A DNA stretch of 64,000 bases from Bradyrhizobium aeschynomenes (GCF_013178945.1 NZ_JABFDM010000003.1:372001-436000), one strand, 5' to 3'. Counted from the first letter of the stretch, positions 17,632 to 26,584 are shown. Numbers and translations are program-made. Notes: a model not told the origin generated them from the sequence alone.

Positions 17632-17697
17632 TGCCCCTCACCCGGATTGCTGCGCAATCCGACCTCTCCCCGCAAAGGGCGGGGAGAGGTTGCACCG
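17632..17697 (-). repeat. REP-like palindromic repeat, type 2, copy 1
   Basis: Shares GCCCCTCACCC and the CCTCTCCCCGC/GCGGGGAGAGG stem with type 1, but has an extra hairpin GGATTGC-TGC-GCAATCC between the two. It stands seven bases before the start codon of the DUF559 gene. A second copy is at 49469. Confidence 0.8.
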
Positions 17698-17778
17698 ACC
17701 GTGTCGAGAAACAGTGCGCCAACGACGTGATAAACGCAACGGCCCCCCCGTTGTCATCATTGCCCGCCGCGCTGACGG

Positions 17779-17824
17779 TCCACTCCCCCTCCCCGTTCTT
17801 CACGGGGACGGGGAAGGGGCAGCC
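17779..17824 (+). repeat. REP-like repeat, degenerate type 1 copy
   Basis: CCCCCTCCCCGTTCTTCACGG followed by a diverged right half (GGACGGGGAAGGGGCAG). The loop is identical to the type 1 copies but the stem is shortened. Confidence 0.65.
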
Positions 17825-17887
17825 GCGTCGGAAGTATCAGTTGTGAGTTCGACTCTTGTTAGTCTCCGGCCTTTCGATGGACGCGTC

Positions 17888-20800
17888 CTACCGCTTCTTC
17901 CACCCGCCACGCTTGCCCGGTGCGCCGCCGGTCGAGCGCGGGGCGGGACCGAACTCCGGGCCGGACTCGCGAGAGTTGGTCGGCTGGATGATCTTGCTGC
18001 TGCTGCCGAACGGCTTGGGCGGCAGCTTGGCGTTGGGGCGGTAGGGCAGGGATTCCGGGCCGTGCATCTCGTCGAGGTGGGGCTTGTGGACTTTGGAGGT
18101 GGAGGGAGTCCCCGTGGGGCGCCCCTCACCCCGACCCTCTCCCCGTGAAGAACGGGGAGAGGGGGCGGAGGGACCGTCTTCGTGGCGGGAGCCGCCGCTG
18201 AGGATGTCGTCGAGGGAAGGGGCCAGCGGGTCGCGCTCGCGCAACTTCGATCCTCCTCGCGCGGACACGCCGCGGCCCTTCATGGCCGTGGTCGGCAGAT
18301 TGGCGGCGTCGCCGTATTTCTTGGCGCCGGCGTAAGCGCCGGCCTTGCTCTGCACGGTGCGCTGTTTGGCGGTGGGGTCGTCGACGACGGCGAGCTCGGT
18401 GGCGCGCAGGCGCTTGACCTCGTCGCGGAGGCGGGCGGCCTCCTCGAAGTTCAAATCGGCGGCGGCCTCGCGCATGCGGGTTTCGAGATCGGCCAGCACC
18501 GTCTCGAAATTGTGCCCGATCGAGATCGCGTCGTCGGTGGCGGTGCCGCCGCCGGTCTCGATCAGCACATGGTCGCGCTCATAGACCGAGTTGAGGATGT
18601 CGCCGATCGACTTCTTGACGCTCTCCGGCGTGATGCCGTGGGCCGTGTTGTACTCGACCTGCTTTTCGCGGCGGCGGTTGGTCTCGGCGATGGCGCGCTC
18701 CATCGAGCCGGTCATCTGGTCGGCATAGAGGATCACCTTGCCGTCGACGTTGCGCGCGGCGCGGCCGATGGTCTGGATCAGCGACGTCTCGCTGCGCAGG
18801 AAACCTTCCTTGTCGGCGTCGAGGATCGCGACCAGCGCGCATTCGGGAATGTCGAGGCCTTCGCGCAGCAGGTTGATGCCGACCAGGGCGTCGAACGCGC
18901 CGAGGCGAAGGTCGCGGATGATCTCGATGCGCTCGATGGTGTCGATGTCCGAATGCATGTAGCGGACGCGGATGCCCTGCTCGTGCAGATATTCGGTGAG
19001 ATCCTCGGCCATGCGCTTGGTCAGCACCGTGATCAGCGAGCGATAGCCGGCCTGCGCCGTGGCGCGGACCTCGCCCAGGAGATCATCGACCTGGGTGCGC
19101 GCGGGGCGGATGTTCACGGGCGGATCAATCAGTCCGGTGGGGCGGATGACCTGCTCGACGAACACGCCGCCGGCCTCGTTGATCTCCCAGCCGCTCGGGG
19201 TTGCCGACACCGCGACCGTCTGCGGCCGCATCATGTCCCATTCCTCGAAGCGCAGCGGGCGGTTGTCCATGCAGGAGGGCAGGCGGAAGCCGTATTCGGC
19301 CAAGGTCGCCTTGCGGCGGAAGTCGCCGCGGAACATGCCGCCGATCTGCGGGATGGTGACGTGGCTCTCGTCGGCGAAGACCAGCGCGTTGTCGGGGACG
19401 TATTCGAACAAGGTCGGCGGCGGCTCGCCGGGCAGGCGGCCGGTGAGATAGCGCGAGTAGTTCTCGATGCCGGCGCAACTGCCGGTCGCCTCCATCATCT
19501 CGATGTCGAAGGTGGTGCGCTGCTCCAGCCGCTGCGCCTCGAGCAGGCGGCCCTGCGCGTGCAACTGGTCGAGCCGGATCTTCAGCTCGTGCTTGATCGA
19601 CTTGATCGCCTGCACCAGGGTCGGGCGCGGCGTGACGTAGTGCGAGTTGGCGTAGACCTTGATGAACTCGAGTTCGTCCTGCTTGTGGCCGGTGAGCGGA
19701 TCGAACTCCTCGATGTTCTCCACGGTGTCGCCGAACAGGTTCACGCGCCAGGCGCGGTCCTCATAGTGCGCCGGGAAGATGTCGACGACGTCACCGCGCA
19801 CACGGAAGGTACCGCGGGTAAAGTCATGCTGGGTGCGCTTGTATTGCAGGGCGACGAGGTCGGCGATCAGCTGGCGCTGGTCGATGCGCTCGCCCTTCTT
19901 CAGCGCAAAGGTCATCGCGGTGTAGGTCTCGACCGAGCCGATACCGTAGATGCAGGACACCGAGGCGACGATGATGACATCGTCGCGCTCCAGCAGCGCG
20001 CGCGTCGCGGCGTGGCGCATGCGGTCGATCTGCTCGTTGATCGAGGAGTCCTTCTCGATATAGGTGTCGGTTCTGGGGACGTAGGCCTCGGGCTGGTAGT
20101 AGTCGTAATAGGAGACGAAGTACTCGACTGCGTTGTCGGGGAAGAAGCTCTTGAACTCGCCATAGAGCTGCGCGGCCAGCGTCTTGTTCGGCGCGAGGAT
20201 GATCGCCGGACGCTGCGTCGCCTCGATCACCTTGGCCATGGTGTAGGTCTTGCCCGAGCCGGTGACGCCGAGCAGCACCTGGGTGCGGTCGTTGCGGGCG
20301 ATGCCCTCGACCAGCTCCTTGATCGCCTGCGGCTGGTCGCCCTTCGGCTCATAGGCCGACTTGATCTCGAAGCGGACGCCGCCTTCGCTCTTCTCCGGAC
20401 GTGGCGGCCGGTGTGGAGTCCACACTCGCAAGCTGCCGTCGTCCTTGCGGAACTCGGGACGGCCTTCGCGGATCAGCGACTCCAGCGCTTCCGCCGTCGC
20501 CTTGACGCCGAGCGCCTCCATCTTGTTGCGCGGCGGGCGCGCCAGGGCTTCGTCGTCGTCCTCGGCCGTGGGCAGGCCGAGCTGCCGCGCCAGCTCGGGA
20601 TCGAGCGTCGGGATGGTGGCCGCCGTGCCGTAATTGGCCTGCGGGGCTTCGGACAGGCCGGCCCGCTCCTCGGCGTCGCCCGCGCCCTCAGCCGGACGCG
20701 CACCGCTGGGCTGCGGATTCGGCCGCAGCGGCATCGAGCGGTTCGCCGAATCGCGGCTTGCAACGTCCGCGCTCTTGTCCCTGGTCGACACGCGCGCCCG

Positions 20801-21013
20801 GTGCGCGGCGGCCTCGCCGCCGCTGCGGCGGTCCCAGGAATTATCGGGCGGCGGCGTCAGTCCGGTTGAGGACCCGATCCCGCTCTCGCCTCGATTGATG
20901 GCGGGGTTGAGCAGCTCGGCGAGAGCCGGCGCGATCGGCTGAACGTCCGGCCGATGCGCCTTCGATTTCGGTGTGCGGCCGGGCTTCTTCGGGGTGTCGG
21001 GGGTCTTCGCCAT
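17888..21013 (-). CDS. uvrB: UvrABC system protein B, with long N- and C-terminal extensions
   Basis: 1041 residues against about 670 in E. coli. The helicase-like core starts near residue 213 ([17 protein letters not shown]), with Walker A GVTGSGKT at 249-256, the beta-hairpin [12 protein letters not shown] at 302-313, motif II ADESH, and a C-terminal UVR motif ([23 protein letters not shown]) ending about residue 874. Residues 1-210 are a polar, low-complexity extension; 875-1041 form a basic tail. Residues 950-964 are encoded by a palindromic repeat (18121-18166) inserted in frame. UvrB hands damaged DNA from UvrA to UvrC in nucleotide excision repair. Later starts inside the extension cannot be excluded. 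Confidence 0.96.
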   Translation of the reverse strand: MAKTPDTPKKPGRTPKSKAHRPDVQPIAPALAELLNPAINRGESGIGSSTGLTPPPDNSWDRRSGGEAAAHRARVSTRDKSADVASRDSANRSMPLRPNPQPSGARPAEGAGDAEERAGLSEAPQANYGTAATIPTLDPELARQLGLPTAEDDDEALARPPRNKMEALGVKATAEALESLIREGRPEFRKDDGSLRVWTPHRPPRPEKSEGGVRFEIKSAYEPKGDQPQAIKELVEGIARNDRTQVLLGVTGSGKTYTMAKVIEATQRPAIILAPNKTLAAQLYGEFKSFFPDNAVEYFVSYYDYYQPEAYVPRTDTYIEKDSSINEQIDRMRHAATRALLERDDVIIVASVSCIYGIGSVETYTAMTFALKKGERIDQRQLIADLVALQYKRTQHDFTRGTFRVRGDVVDIFPAHYEDRAWRVNLFGDTVENIEEFDPLTGHKQDELEFIKVYANSHYVTPRPTLVQAIKSIKHELKIRLDQLHAQGRLLEAQRLEQRTTFDIEMMEATGSCAGIENYSRYLTGRLPGEPPPTLFEYVPDNALVFADESHVTIPQIGGMFRGDFRRKATLAEYGFRLPSCMDNRPLRFEEWDMMRPQTVAVSATPSGWEINEAGGVFVEQVIRPTGLIDPPVNIRPARTQVDDLLGEVRATAQAGYRSLITVLTKRMAEDLTEYLHEQGIRVRYMHSDIDTIERIEIIRDLRLGAFDALVGINLLREGLDIPECALVAILDADKEGFLRSETSLIQTIGRAARNVDGKVILYADQMTGSMERAIAETNRRREKQVEYNTAHGITPESVKKSIGDILNSVYERDHVLIETGGGTATDDAISIGHNFETVLADLETRMREAAADLNFEEAARLRDEVKRLRATELAVVDDPTAKQRTVQSKAGAYAGAKKYGDAANLPTTAMKGRGVSARGGSKLRERDPLAPSLDDILSGGSRHEDGPSAPSPRSSRGEGRGEGRPTGTPSTSKVHKPHLDEMHGPESLPYRPNAKLPPKPFGSSSKIIQPTNSRESGPEFGPAPRSTGGAPGKRGGWKKR
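18121..18166 (-). repeat. REP-like type 1 repeat inside uvrB
   Basis: Inverted copy of the type 1 repeat lying in the uvrB tail. On the minus strand it is read as residues 950-964 ([15 protein letters not shown]), exactly 45 bases, so the frame is kept. It contains the same CCCTCTCCCCG/CGGGGAGAGGG stem. Confidence 0.85.
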
Positions 21014-21194
21014 GGGCCGAATATGGGACCGATGGAGCCGACATGAAAGAGCGATCGCGGGCCCCCCACCGCCTTGCTGACAGCATGGTGGCAGCAGGAT
21101 CTGTGGACAAGTCGCTGGCCATGAACCGGCGATCGCCCTGGGGAGCGATCACCGGATTGATGGGCACCGGAGCGAGCGGCGCCGCGGATGACGG

Positions 21195-21377
21195 CTAATG
21201 CCGGGTGGGAGGCTCGACGATGTCGAGATGGACGCCGTGACAGGCGACGCATTGCAGGGCCCAGTACTCAGAGCCGCCACGACCATTGATGACGCTGAGG
21301 ATGCTCAGTTCCGCATCACAGTCCGGGCATCGCGTGCGAACCGAATAAGTGAGGTGTTTGACGGCAGGCTCAGCCAT
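21195..21377 (-). CDS. Small zinc-ribbon-like hypothetical protein, 60 aa
   Basis: MAEPAVKHLTYSVRTRCPDCDAEL at the start and ALQCVACHGVHLDIVE near the end give two CxxC pairs about 27 residues apart, as in a rubredoxin-like or treble-clef zinc knuckle. No other motif. The ATG at 21377 is the first in the frame. Function unknown. Confidence 0.55.
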   Translation of the reverse strand: MAEPAVKHLTYSVRTRCPDCDAELSILSVINGRGGSEYWALQCVACHGVHLDIVEPPTRH

Positions 21378-21561
21378 GAATTGCAGTCCGCATTACGAAT
21401 ACACTCGGCATTTCGAATTGGCGTTGTGAATGGCGGCTTGGAACCGTAGAGCGCAGGGGTGGACACTTGGAGATGACACTCTCTGAGATTGCTCCACGCT
21501 GCGCTATCCGTCTTTTCCCGGGGTTCGATCGATATCCTCCGTCGGCTGCAAATTCGCCTCA

Positions 21562-21828
21562 CTACCCCCACCGTTTCCGGAACCGGTCGATGTGGCTCTT
21601 TGCATCGGCGATCGCCATGTCCGCATCCGACCAGGCAAAGCCGACTTCGAGAGACGGGAACGAAACACCATTGATCACCACCGGAGTCATGTCAGCGCGA
21701 CGAATCCGCGCGTGCCACAAGCCTTTCCCTGCTTCGAACGGCTCGATGGCGAAGTCCTCGTACAAGTACGTCATTGCCCAGTCCTGGATGTCCCGAACGG
21801 CAATGACAGCATGAATACGTCTGGCCAA
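21562..21828 (-). CDS. Hypothetical protein, 88 aa
   Basis: Soluble protein with no signal peptide. Pattern of beta strands followed by a C-terminal helix: MTYLYEDFAIEPFEAGKGLWHARIRRAD, VVINGVSFPSLEVGFAWSDADMAIADAKSHIDRFRKRW. The spacing resembles small proteins with a single helix packed on a beta sheet. Family not recognised. It lies between a small zinc-ribbon gene and a LysR gene, all on the minus strand. Confidence 0.55.
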   Translation of the reverse strand: MARRIHAVIAVRDIQDWAMTYLYEDFAIEPFEAGKGLWHARIRRADMTPVVINGVSFPSLEVGFAWSDADMAIADAKSHIDRFRKRWG

Positions 21829-21840
21829 GTGTGAACGGGT

Positions 21841-22764
21841 TCACACCGCAGTGTCTTTTTTGACAGTATCCTTCCGCTGAGCGTTCCGTGTGGCGGATTG
21901 CGCGGCCGCGCGCATGATCCAGCGCCGAAACGCTGAGAAATCGCGCTGTCCGGCCTGGAAGCTGCGATAGACCAGATACCAGCGCTCGCCTTTTGGGACG
22001 GTCAGCGCGAACGGTGCAACCAGGCGTCCAGCGGCGAGATCGTCATCGATGTAGGGGCGGATGCCCATGGCGACGCCGAGGCCGTCGATCGCGGCCTGCA
22101 GCGCATGGCCGTAGTACTGGAACTCGGTGCCGCGTGCGGTCACGCGGGTGACGCCGGCGGCCTTCAGCCACAGCGACCAGTCCTCCGCCGCGTGCGACAC
22201 CCGCAGCAGGCTCGGGCCCTTGAGATCGGCCGGCCGCTTCAGCGTCGCCGCAAGCCGCGGCGTGCACACCGGCACGAGATCGGCGGCGAACAGCGGCTCG
22301 GCGACGAGGCCGGGCCAGGCGCCGTCGCCGAGCCTGATGCCGCAGCTCCAATCGTCGCCGAACGGCACCGCCGCGCCGCCGGTGGTGATGCGCACCTCGA
22401 TGTCCGGCTCCTCGGTGCTGAAATCCGCCAGCCGCGGAATCAGCCATTTCATCGCGAAGGTCGGGCCGACGCCGAGCGTCAGCACACGCATCGACGACGG
22501 CGCCATGATCTGCGCGGTCAGGCTCGACAGCGCATCGAAGATTGGGGTCAGCCCGCTCTGGTAGGCGCGGCCGGTGGCGGTCAGCGCCAGGCGGTTGGCC
22601 TTGCGCTCGAACAGCACGACGCCGAGCCGCTGCTCGAGCAAATTGACCATGCGGCTGATCGCGGCCGCGGAGACGTTGAGCTCGCTGCCGGCCGCGGCGA
22701 AGCTGCCGGTGCGCGCCGCCGCCTCGAATGCCTTGATGCCGTTCAGGAACAGAAGCCGCCGCAT
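21841..22764 (-). CDS. LysR family transcriptional regulator (GcvA-like)
   Basis: 307 residues from MRRLLFLNGIKAFEAAARTGSF. The N-terminal winged helix-turn-helix is AAAGSELNVSAAAISRMVNLLEQRLGVVLFER; the effector domain begins near residue 88 (MRVLTLGVGPTFAMKWLIPRLADF), as in the GcvA/AmpR branch. It is transcribed divergently from the TauE/SafE-type permease, with 90 bases between the starts, so it probably controls that gene and itself. An ATG ten codons upstream is a possible alternative. Confidence 0.9.
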   Translation of the reverse strand: MRRLLFLNGIKAFEAAARTGSFAAAGSELNVSAAAISRMVNLLEQRLGVVLFERKANRLALTATGRAYQSGLTPIFDALSSLTAQIMAPSSMRVLTLGVGPTFAMKWLIPRLADFSTEEPDIEVRITTGGAAVPFGDDWSCGIRLGDGAWPGLVAEPLFAADLVPVCTPRLAATLKRPADLKGPSLLRVSHAAEDWSLWLKAAGVTRVTARGTEFQYYGHALQAAIDGLGVAMGIRPYIDDDLAAGRLVAPFALTVPKGERWYLVYRSFQAGQRDFSAFRRWIMRAAAQSATRNAQRKDTVKKDTAV

Positions 22765-22854
22765 GCCGCCCTCAGGAAAACTGATGCAGGGCAAGATAAC
22801 TCGGTTTGTGCCGCCGCCGCCAGTGCGACACTGTGCGTGCAGAGGAGATCAGCC

Positions 22855-23619
22855 ATGACGCCCGTCCTGATTGCAGCGCTCGGATTGCTGATGGTCGCGA
22901 CGGCGTTCCTGTCGGGGCTGTTCGGCATGGCGGGCGGGCTGGTCCTGATCGGCGTGCTCCTGGCCATCATGCCGCTGCCGGCGGCGATGGTGCTGCATGC
23001 GATCACGCAGATGGCCTCCAACGGCTGGCGCGCGGTGCTGTGGCGGCGGCACATCCGCTGGCGGCCTGTCGCGGTGTATCTGATAGGCTGCGCGCTGGCG
23101 CTCGGGCTGTGGTCGCTGATCCGCTATGTGCCGGACAAGCCGGTGGCGCTGCTGCTGCTCGGCGTCACCCCGTTCCTGGCGCGGCTGATGCCTTCGGGCC
23201 TCAAGCCCGACCCTGAAAGCGTGTGGCAGGGCGCGGTCTACGGCATGATCTGCATGGGGCTGATGCTGATGACCGGCGTGTCCGGCCCGCTGCTCGACAC
23301 CTTCTTCCTCGGCGCGCGCTTCGATCGCCGATCGATCGTTGCCACCAAGGCAACCTGCCAGGTGGCGAGCCATCTCACCAAGCTGATCTATTTCGGCGGC
23401 ATCATCGATCAGGCCGCTGAGCTCGATCCGGTGCTCGCGCTCGTTGCCATCGCGGCGTCGATGCTCGGCACCACCCTGGCGCGGCGGCTGCTGGAGGCGA
23501 TGAGCGAGCAGCAGTTCAGGACCTGGGCCAACCGCATCGTCACGGCGGTGGCGAGCTACTACGTCCTCTACGGTGGCTGGCTGCTGCTGCTCGCGCAGCG
23601 CTCGGTCGCGGCGGAGTGA
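22855..23619 (+). CDS. TauE/SafE family sulfite/organosulfur exporter-like permease
   Basis: 254 residues with about eight hydrophobic segments. Two half-repeats typical of the family are visible: ATAFLSGLFGMAGGLVLIGVLL at the start and GLMLMTGVSGPLLDTFFLG in the middle, followed by KATCQVASHLTKLIYFGG. The ATG at 22855 has a strong ribosome site (GAGGAGA, eight bases upstream). It is divergent from a LysR gene. Members export sulfite, sulfoacetate or related anions, or take up others; substrate undetermined. Confidence 0.88.
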   Translation: MTPVLIAALGLLMVATAFLSGLFGMAGGLVLIGVLLAIMPLPAAMVLHAITQMASNGWRAVLWRRHIRWRPVAVYLIGCALALGLWSLIRYVPDKPVALLLLGVTPFLARLMPSGLKPDPESVWQGAVYGMICMGLMLMTGVSGPLLDTFFLGARFDRRSIVATKATCQVASHLTKLIYFGGIIDQAAELDPVLALVAIAASMLGTTLARRLLEAMSEQQFRTWANRIVTAVASYYVLYGGWLLLLAQRSVAAE

Positions 23620-23682
23620 ATCGCGAGGCGACAACAGCAGCGCGGTGGGCTAGAACGGCCCGTCACAGGAGGATGGACCGGC

Positions 23683-24378
23683 ATGCCACTGAAGCTCTTC
23701 GAACTCGTTGGCCGCGATGCTGCGCGCCCGTTCAGCCCGTATTGCTGGCGCACGCGGATGGCGCTGGCGCACAAGGGCCTCAGCGCGGATACGATCCCGT
23801 GGCGCTTTACTGAAAAGAGCGTGCTCGTGCCATACGGCTCGGAGCGCGTGCCGGTGATGCTGGACGGCGATCGCGCCGTGGTCGATTCCTGGGCGATCGC
23901 CAACCATCTCGAGGACGCCTATCCGGATCGCCAGTCGCTGTTCGGCGGCGCAGGGGGACGCGCGATGGCGCGCTTCATCAACAGCTGGGGCGATATCGCC
24001 ATACTCGGCGGCATCTCCCCGCTGGTGCTCGCCGACATCCCGAAGCTGCTCGACCAGGTCGATGCCGACTACTTCCGCACCTCGCGCGAGGCGCGGTTCG
24101 GCAAGCCTCTCGAGGAGGTCATGGCCACGCGCGACCAGGCCGTCATCGGCTTTCGCCGATCGCTGGAGCCGCTGCGCCAGACCTTGAAGGCCCAACCCTT
24201 CATCGGCGGCGATGCGCCCGACTATGCCGATTACATCGTGTTCGGCGGCTTCCAATGGGCGCGCGTGGTCAGCCCGTTCAGGCTGCTGGAGGAGACCGAC
24301 AGCATCTACGCCTGGCGCGAGCGGCTGCTCGATGCGTTCGACGGGCTGGCGCGCAAGTCGCCGGGATTTCCGGTCTAG
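23683..24378 (+). CDS. Glutathione S-transferase family protein (beta-etherase-like)
   Basis: 231 residues. Thioredoxin-like N-terminal domain with RPFSPYCWRTRMALAHKGL, the form found in the LigE/LigP beta-etherase and related GST groups, then ERVPVMLDGDRAVVDSWAIANHLEDAYP, which carries the glutathione-binding Pro and Ser region. The C-terminal helical domain follows from about residue 90. It is unrelated in detail to the second GST at 34337. Substrate unknown. Confidence 0.87.
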   Translation: MPLKLFELVGRDAARPFSPYCWRTRMALAHKGLSADTIPWRFTEKSVLVPYGSERVPVMLDGDRAVVDSWAIANHLEDAYPDRQSLFGGAGGRAMARFINSWGDIAILGGISPLVLADIPKLLDQVDADYFRTSREARFGKPLEEVMATRDQAVIGFRRSLEPLRQTLKAQPFIGGDAPDYADYIVFGGFQWARVVSPFRLLEETDSIYAWRERLLDAFDGLARKSPGFPV

Positions 24379-25163
24379 CGAGACAGCCGCGGCGGCCGGC
24401 GTTCGCACCACGCCGCCAGGCCTTCCGTCAGGTCGCCGCCGCCGACCAGGCTCGCGAACTGCTCGCTCTCGACCTGCAGCCCTTCGCCGATCGCCATGTT
24501 GAGCCCTCGCGTCGTCGCCGTGATCACACCGGCGACGGCACCCTCGCCATGGCGGATGATGCGCTGGGCGAGCGCGCGGGCGGCCGGCAGCAGCTCGTCA
24601 TGCGGCACCACCGCGTTGACGAGGCCGATGTCGAGTGCGCGCCGCGCCGGAAAGGGATCGCCGGTCAGCAGCAGCTCGAGCCCGCGCTTGCGTCCGACCA
24701 GCCGCGGCAGCCGCTGCGTGCCGCCGAAGGTCGGCGGCATGCCGAGCCGGATCTCCGGCTTGGCGAAGCTGGCGCGCGCGCTGGCCACGGCCAGATGCAC
24801 CGCCTCGGTGATCTCGCAGCCGCCGCCGAACGCAAGCCCGTTCACCGCGGCGATGATCGGCTTCCTGAACGCCTCCAGCCGCGCGGTCATCGCCTGGCCG
24901 CGCCGCACGAAGTCGCGCAGCGCGGTGGCGCGCCCCTGGCGGACGCTCTCGGAGAATTCGTCGATGTCGGCGCCTGCGGAGAAGGCGCGGTCGCCGGCGC
25001 CGGTCAGGATCACGGCCCTGATGCCGGTATCCGTCTCGATGCGGTCGAGCGCGGCCATCAGCGCATCGATCAGGGCGTAGTTGAGCGCATTCAGCCGCTC
25101 CGGCCGGTTGAGCGTGAGCAGGGCGATGCGGTCGGAGATGTCGAGCAGGATGGGATCGGCCAT
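24375..25163 (-). CDS. Enoyl-CoA hydratase/isomerase family protein
   Basis: 262 residues of crotonase fold: LLDISDRIALLTLNRPERLNALNYALI, oxyanion-hole segments FSAGADIDEFSE and NGLAFGGGCEITEA, and KPEIRLGMPPTFGGTQRLPRLVG. In this branch the second Glu position lies in the EIRLG/TFGG region. It probably acts on a CoA thioester in fatty acid or aromatic breakdown. It is divergent from a TetR regulator and shares a palindromic operator with it (25224-25245). Its 3' end overlaps the convergent GST gene by four bases. Confidence 0.9.
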   Translation of the reverse strand: MADPILLDISDRIALLTLNRPERLNALNYALIDALMAALDRIETDTGIRAVILTGAGDRAFSAGADIDEFSESVRQGRATALRDFVRRGQAMTARLEAFRKPIIAAVNGLAFGGGCEITEAVHLAVASARASFAKPEIRLGMPPTFGGTQRLPRLVGRKRGLELLLTGDPFPARRALDIGLVNAVVPHDELLPAARALAQRIIRHGEGAVAGVITATTRGLNMAIGEGLQVESEQFASLVGGGDLTEGLAAWCERRPPRLSR

Positions 25164-25223
25164 GAGGGCGCCTCTTTAGGCTGGCAGGTGATGCCGCAAA
25201 GACTAGGCGGGCCGGCGCGCAAG

Positions 25224-25245
25224 GTATATTCACTGGTCAGTATAC
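25224..25245. promoter_or_regulatory. Palindromic operator between crotonase and tetR genes
   Basis: 22-bp inverted repeat with half sites GTATATTCACT and GGTCAGTATAC, seven bases before the tetR start and 60 bases before the crotonase start. Position and symmetry fit a TetR-family operator. Confidence 0.65.
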
Positions 25246-25251
25246 ATTGGC

Positions 25252-25884
25252 ATGAGCGCAGTCATGGCCCGTTCGTCCGATCCGACCCGCACGCGCATCC
25301 TCGCCGCGGCGAGCCGGCTGTTCTATGCCGAGGGCATCCGCACGGTCAGCGTCGATGCGGTGGCCGAGAAGGCCGGCATCACCAAGAAGACGCTGTACTA
25401 TCATTTCCGCAGCAAGGACGATCTCGTCGCGGCCTATCTCGCCGCGCGCGACCAGCCGAACCTCGAACTGTTCAAGCGCTGGTTCGATGACAGCGAGGGC
25501 GCGTTGCCGGACAAGATCGCCGCGATCTTCCGTCAGCTTGCTCGGGCCGCTCGGCATCCGAAATGGCGCGGCTGCGGCTTCCTGCGCACGACGGCCGAGC
25601 TCGCCAATCTGCCCGGCCATCCCGCGATCAGGATCGGCGCCGCGCACAAGAAGAAGTTCGAGGCCTGGCTGCAGACGACGTTCGAAGCCGCCGGCATCGC
25701 GGCGTCAGGCGAGCTGGCGCGGCAGATGCTGCTGCTGCTCGACGGCGCATTCGCGGTCGTGCTGCTGCATCGTGATGCCAGCTACATGGAGACCGCGGGT
25801 GAGGCCGCGCGGGCGCTGACGACCGCGGCGCTGGCGCGGCGCGCGAAATCCGCGGCCCCGCGCCGGCCGCCTGCCGCGCGGTGA
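25252..25884 (+). CDS. TetR/AcrR family transcriptional regulator
   Basis: 210 residues. N-terminal TetR helix-turn-helix: RTRILAAASRLFYAEGIRTVSVDAVAEKAGITKKTLYYHFRSKDDLVAAYL. The C-terminal ligand domain starts near residue 80 and includes WRGCGFLRTTAELANLPGHPA. ATG codons at 25252 and 25264 are both possible. The operator directly upstream suggests it represses itself and the divergent crotonase gene, released perhaps by an acyl-CoA or aromatic ligand. Confidence 0.92.
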   Translation: MSAVMARSSDPTRTRILAAASRLFYAEGIRTVSVDAVAEKAGITKKTLYYHFRSKDDLVAAYLAARDQPNLELFKRWFDDSEGALPDKIAAIFRQLARAARHPKWRGCGFLRTTAELANLPGHPAIRIGAAHKKKFEAWLQTTFEAAGIAASGELARQMLLLLDGAFAVVLLHRDASYMETAGEAARALTTAALARRAKSAAPRRPPAAR

Positions 25885-25900
25885 ACCGGCCAGACGCGAG

Positions 25901-26584
25901 CTATGTCGGCGGCACGAACTGCAGGCGCAATCCCAGCATCTCGCGGACCGCATCAAGATCCGGCAACACGGCTTCGCATTTCGCACGTGTCTCGTCGGTC
26001 GGCGGCACGATGTCCGGCACCATCAGCGTGATCGCGCCGGCGGCGTGGGCCGCGGCGACGCCGGGGTTGGAATCCTCGATCGCCACGCAGGCCGGCGCAC
26101 GCGTCCGCAACCGCTCGGCGGCGAGCAGATAGAGGTCGGGATGCGGCTTGGCGCGACTGACGTCGTCGCGGGTCAGCACCGCATCGAAGCGGTGGTCGAT
26201 GCGCGCGAGCCGCAGGTGCTCGGACGCGGTGCGGCGCGAGGATGAGGTGACGACGGCTTTGGGCAGGCCGGCTGCCTCGATCGCATCGAGCAGCGTCAGC
26301 ACGCCCGGCTTCAGCGGCATGCCGGCATCCAGGATCTCGATGGTCTTGGCCGCGAACAGGCGATTGACTTCAACGAGCGGAAAGTTGTCGCCGAAATGGT
26401 CGCGCAGCGTCCGCTCGTTGTCGGGGCCGGGAATGCCGATCATGGCGTGGCAGAGCTCGGTCACGCCTTCGCTGTAGCCGAGGGCGTTGAACGCGGCGAT
26501 CGATGCTTCGAGATAGACCTTCTCGGTGTCGAGCAGCGTGCCGTCCATGTCGAGCAGGACGGCGTCGACCTGCCACCGTGTCAT
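25901..26584 (-). CDS. HAD family hydrolase (beta-phosphoglucomutase-like)
   Basis: 227 residues from MTRWQVDAVLLDMDGTLLDTE, where DMDGT carries the nucleophile Asp and acid/base Asp. Motif II is VVTSSSRR, motif III the Lys of RAKPHPDLYLLAAERL, motif IV EDSNPGVAAAHAAG. The cap (residues 20-90) is of the alpha-helical C1 type. It dephosphorylates a small metabolite or moves a phosphate. Its start overlaps the stop of the upstream Cys-rich gene (ATGA), so they are co-translated. Confidence 0.9.
   Translation of the reverse strand: MTRWQVDAVLLDMDGTLLDTEKVYLEASIAAFNALGYSEGVTELCHAMIGIPGPDNERTLRDHFGDNFPLVEVNRLFAAKTIEILDAGMPLKPGVLTLLDAIEAAGLPKAVVTSSSRRTASEHLRLARIDHRFDAVLTRDDVSRAKPHPDLYLLAAERLRTRAPACVAIEDSNPGVAAAHAAGAITLMVPDIVPPTDETRAKCEAVLPDLDAVREMLGLRLQFVPPT

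Larger units (their letters stand above)
17193..17697 (-). mobile_element. Repeat-flanked DUF559 module A
   Basis: Composite unit: type 1 palindromic repeat (17193-17244), DUF559 gene on the minus strand (17275-17625), then a type 2 repeat in inverted orientation (17632-17697). The repeats face each other as inverted copies around the nuclease gene. The same order with the same two repeat types occurs, decayed, at 49274-49533. That the unit is mobile is inferred from this recurrence. Confidence 0.45.

Noticed and set aside
17193..18166. Cluster of four repeats considered as a CRISPR array
   Set aside because: Copies are irregularly spaced, palindromic, in both orientations and separated by genes; no Cas genes in the window.
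18182..20869. 895-codon open frame on the plus strand opposite uvrB
   Set aside because: It lies wholly antisense to uvrB; its length follows from the high GC content. The translation is Asp/Arg/Gly/Val-rich without any recognisable motif.
22105..22854. N-terminal extension of the TauE/SafE frame
   Set aside because: It is antisense to the LysR gene and of Arg/Ala/Gly composition; the ATG at 22855 has a proper ribosome site.
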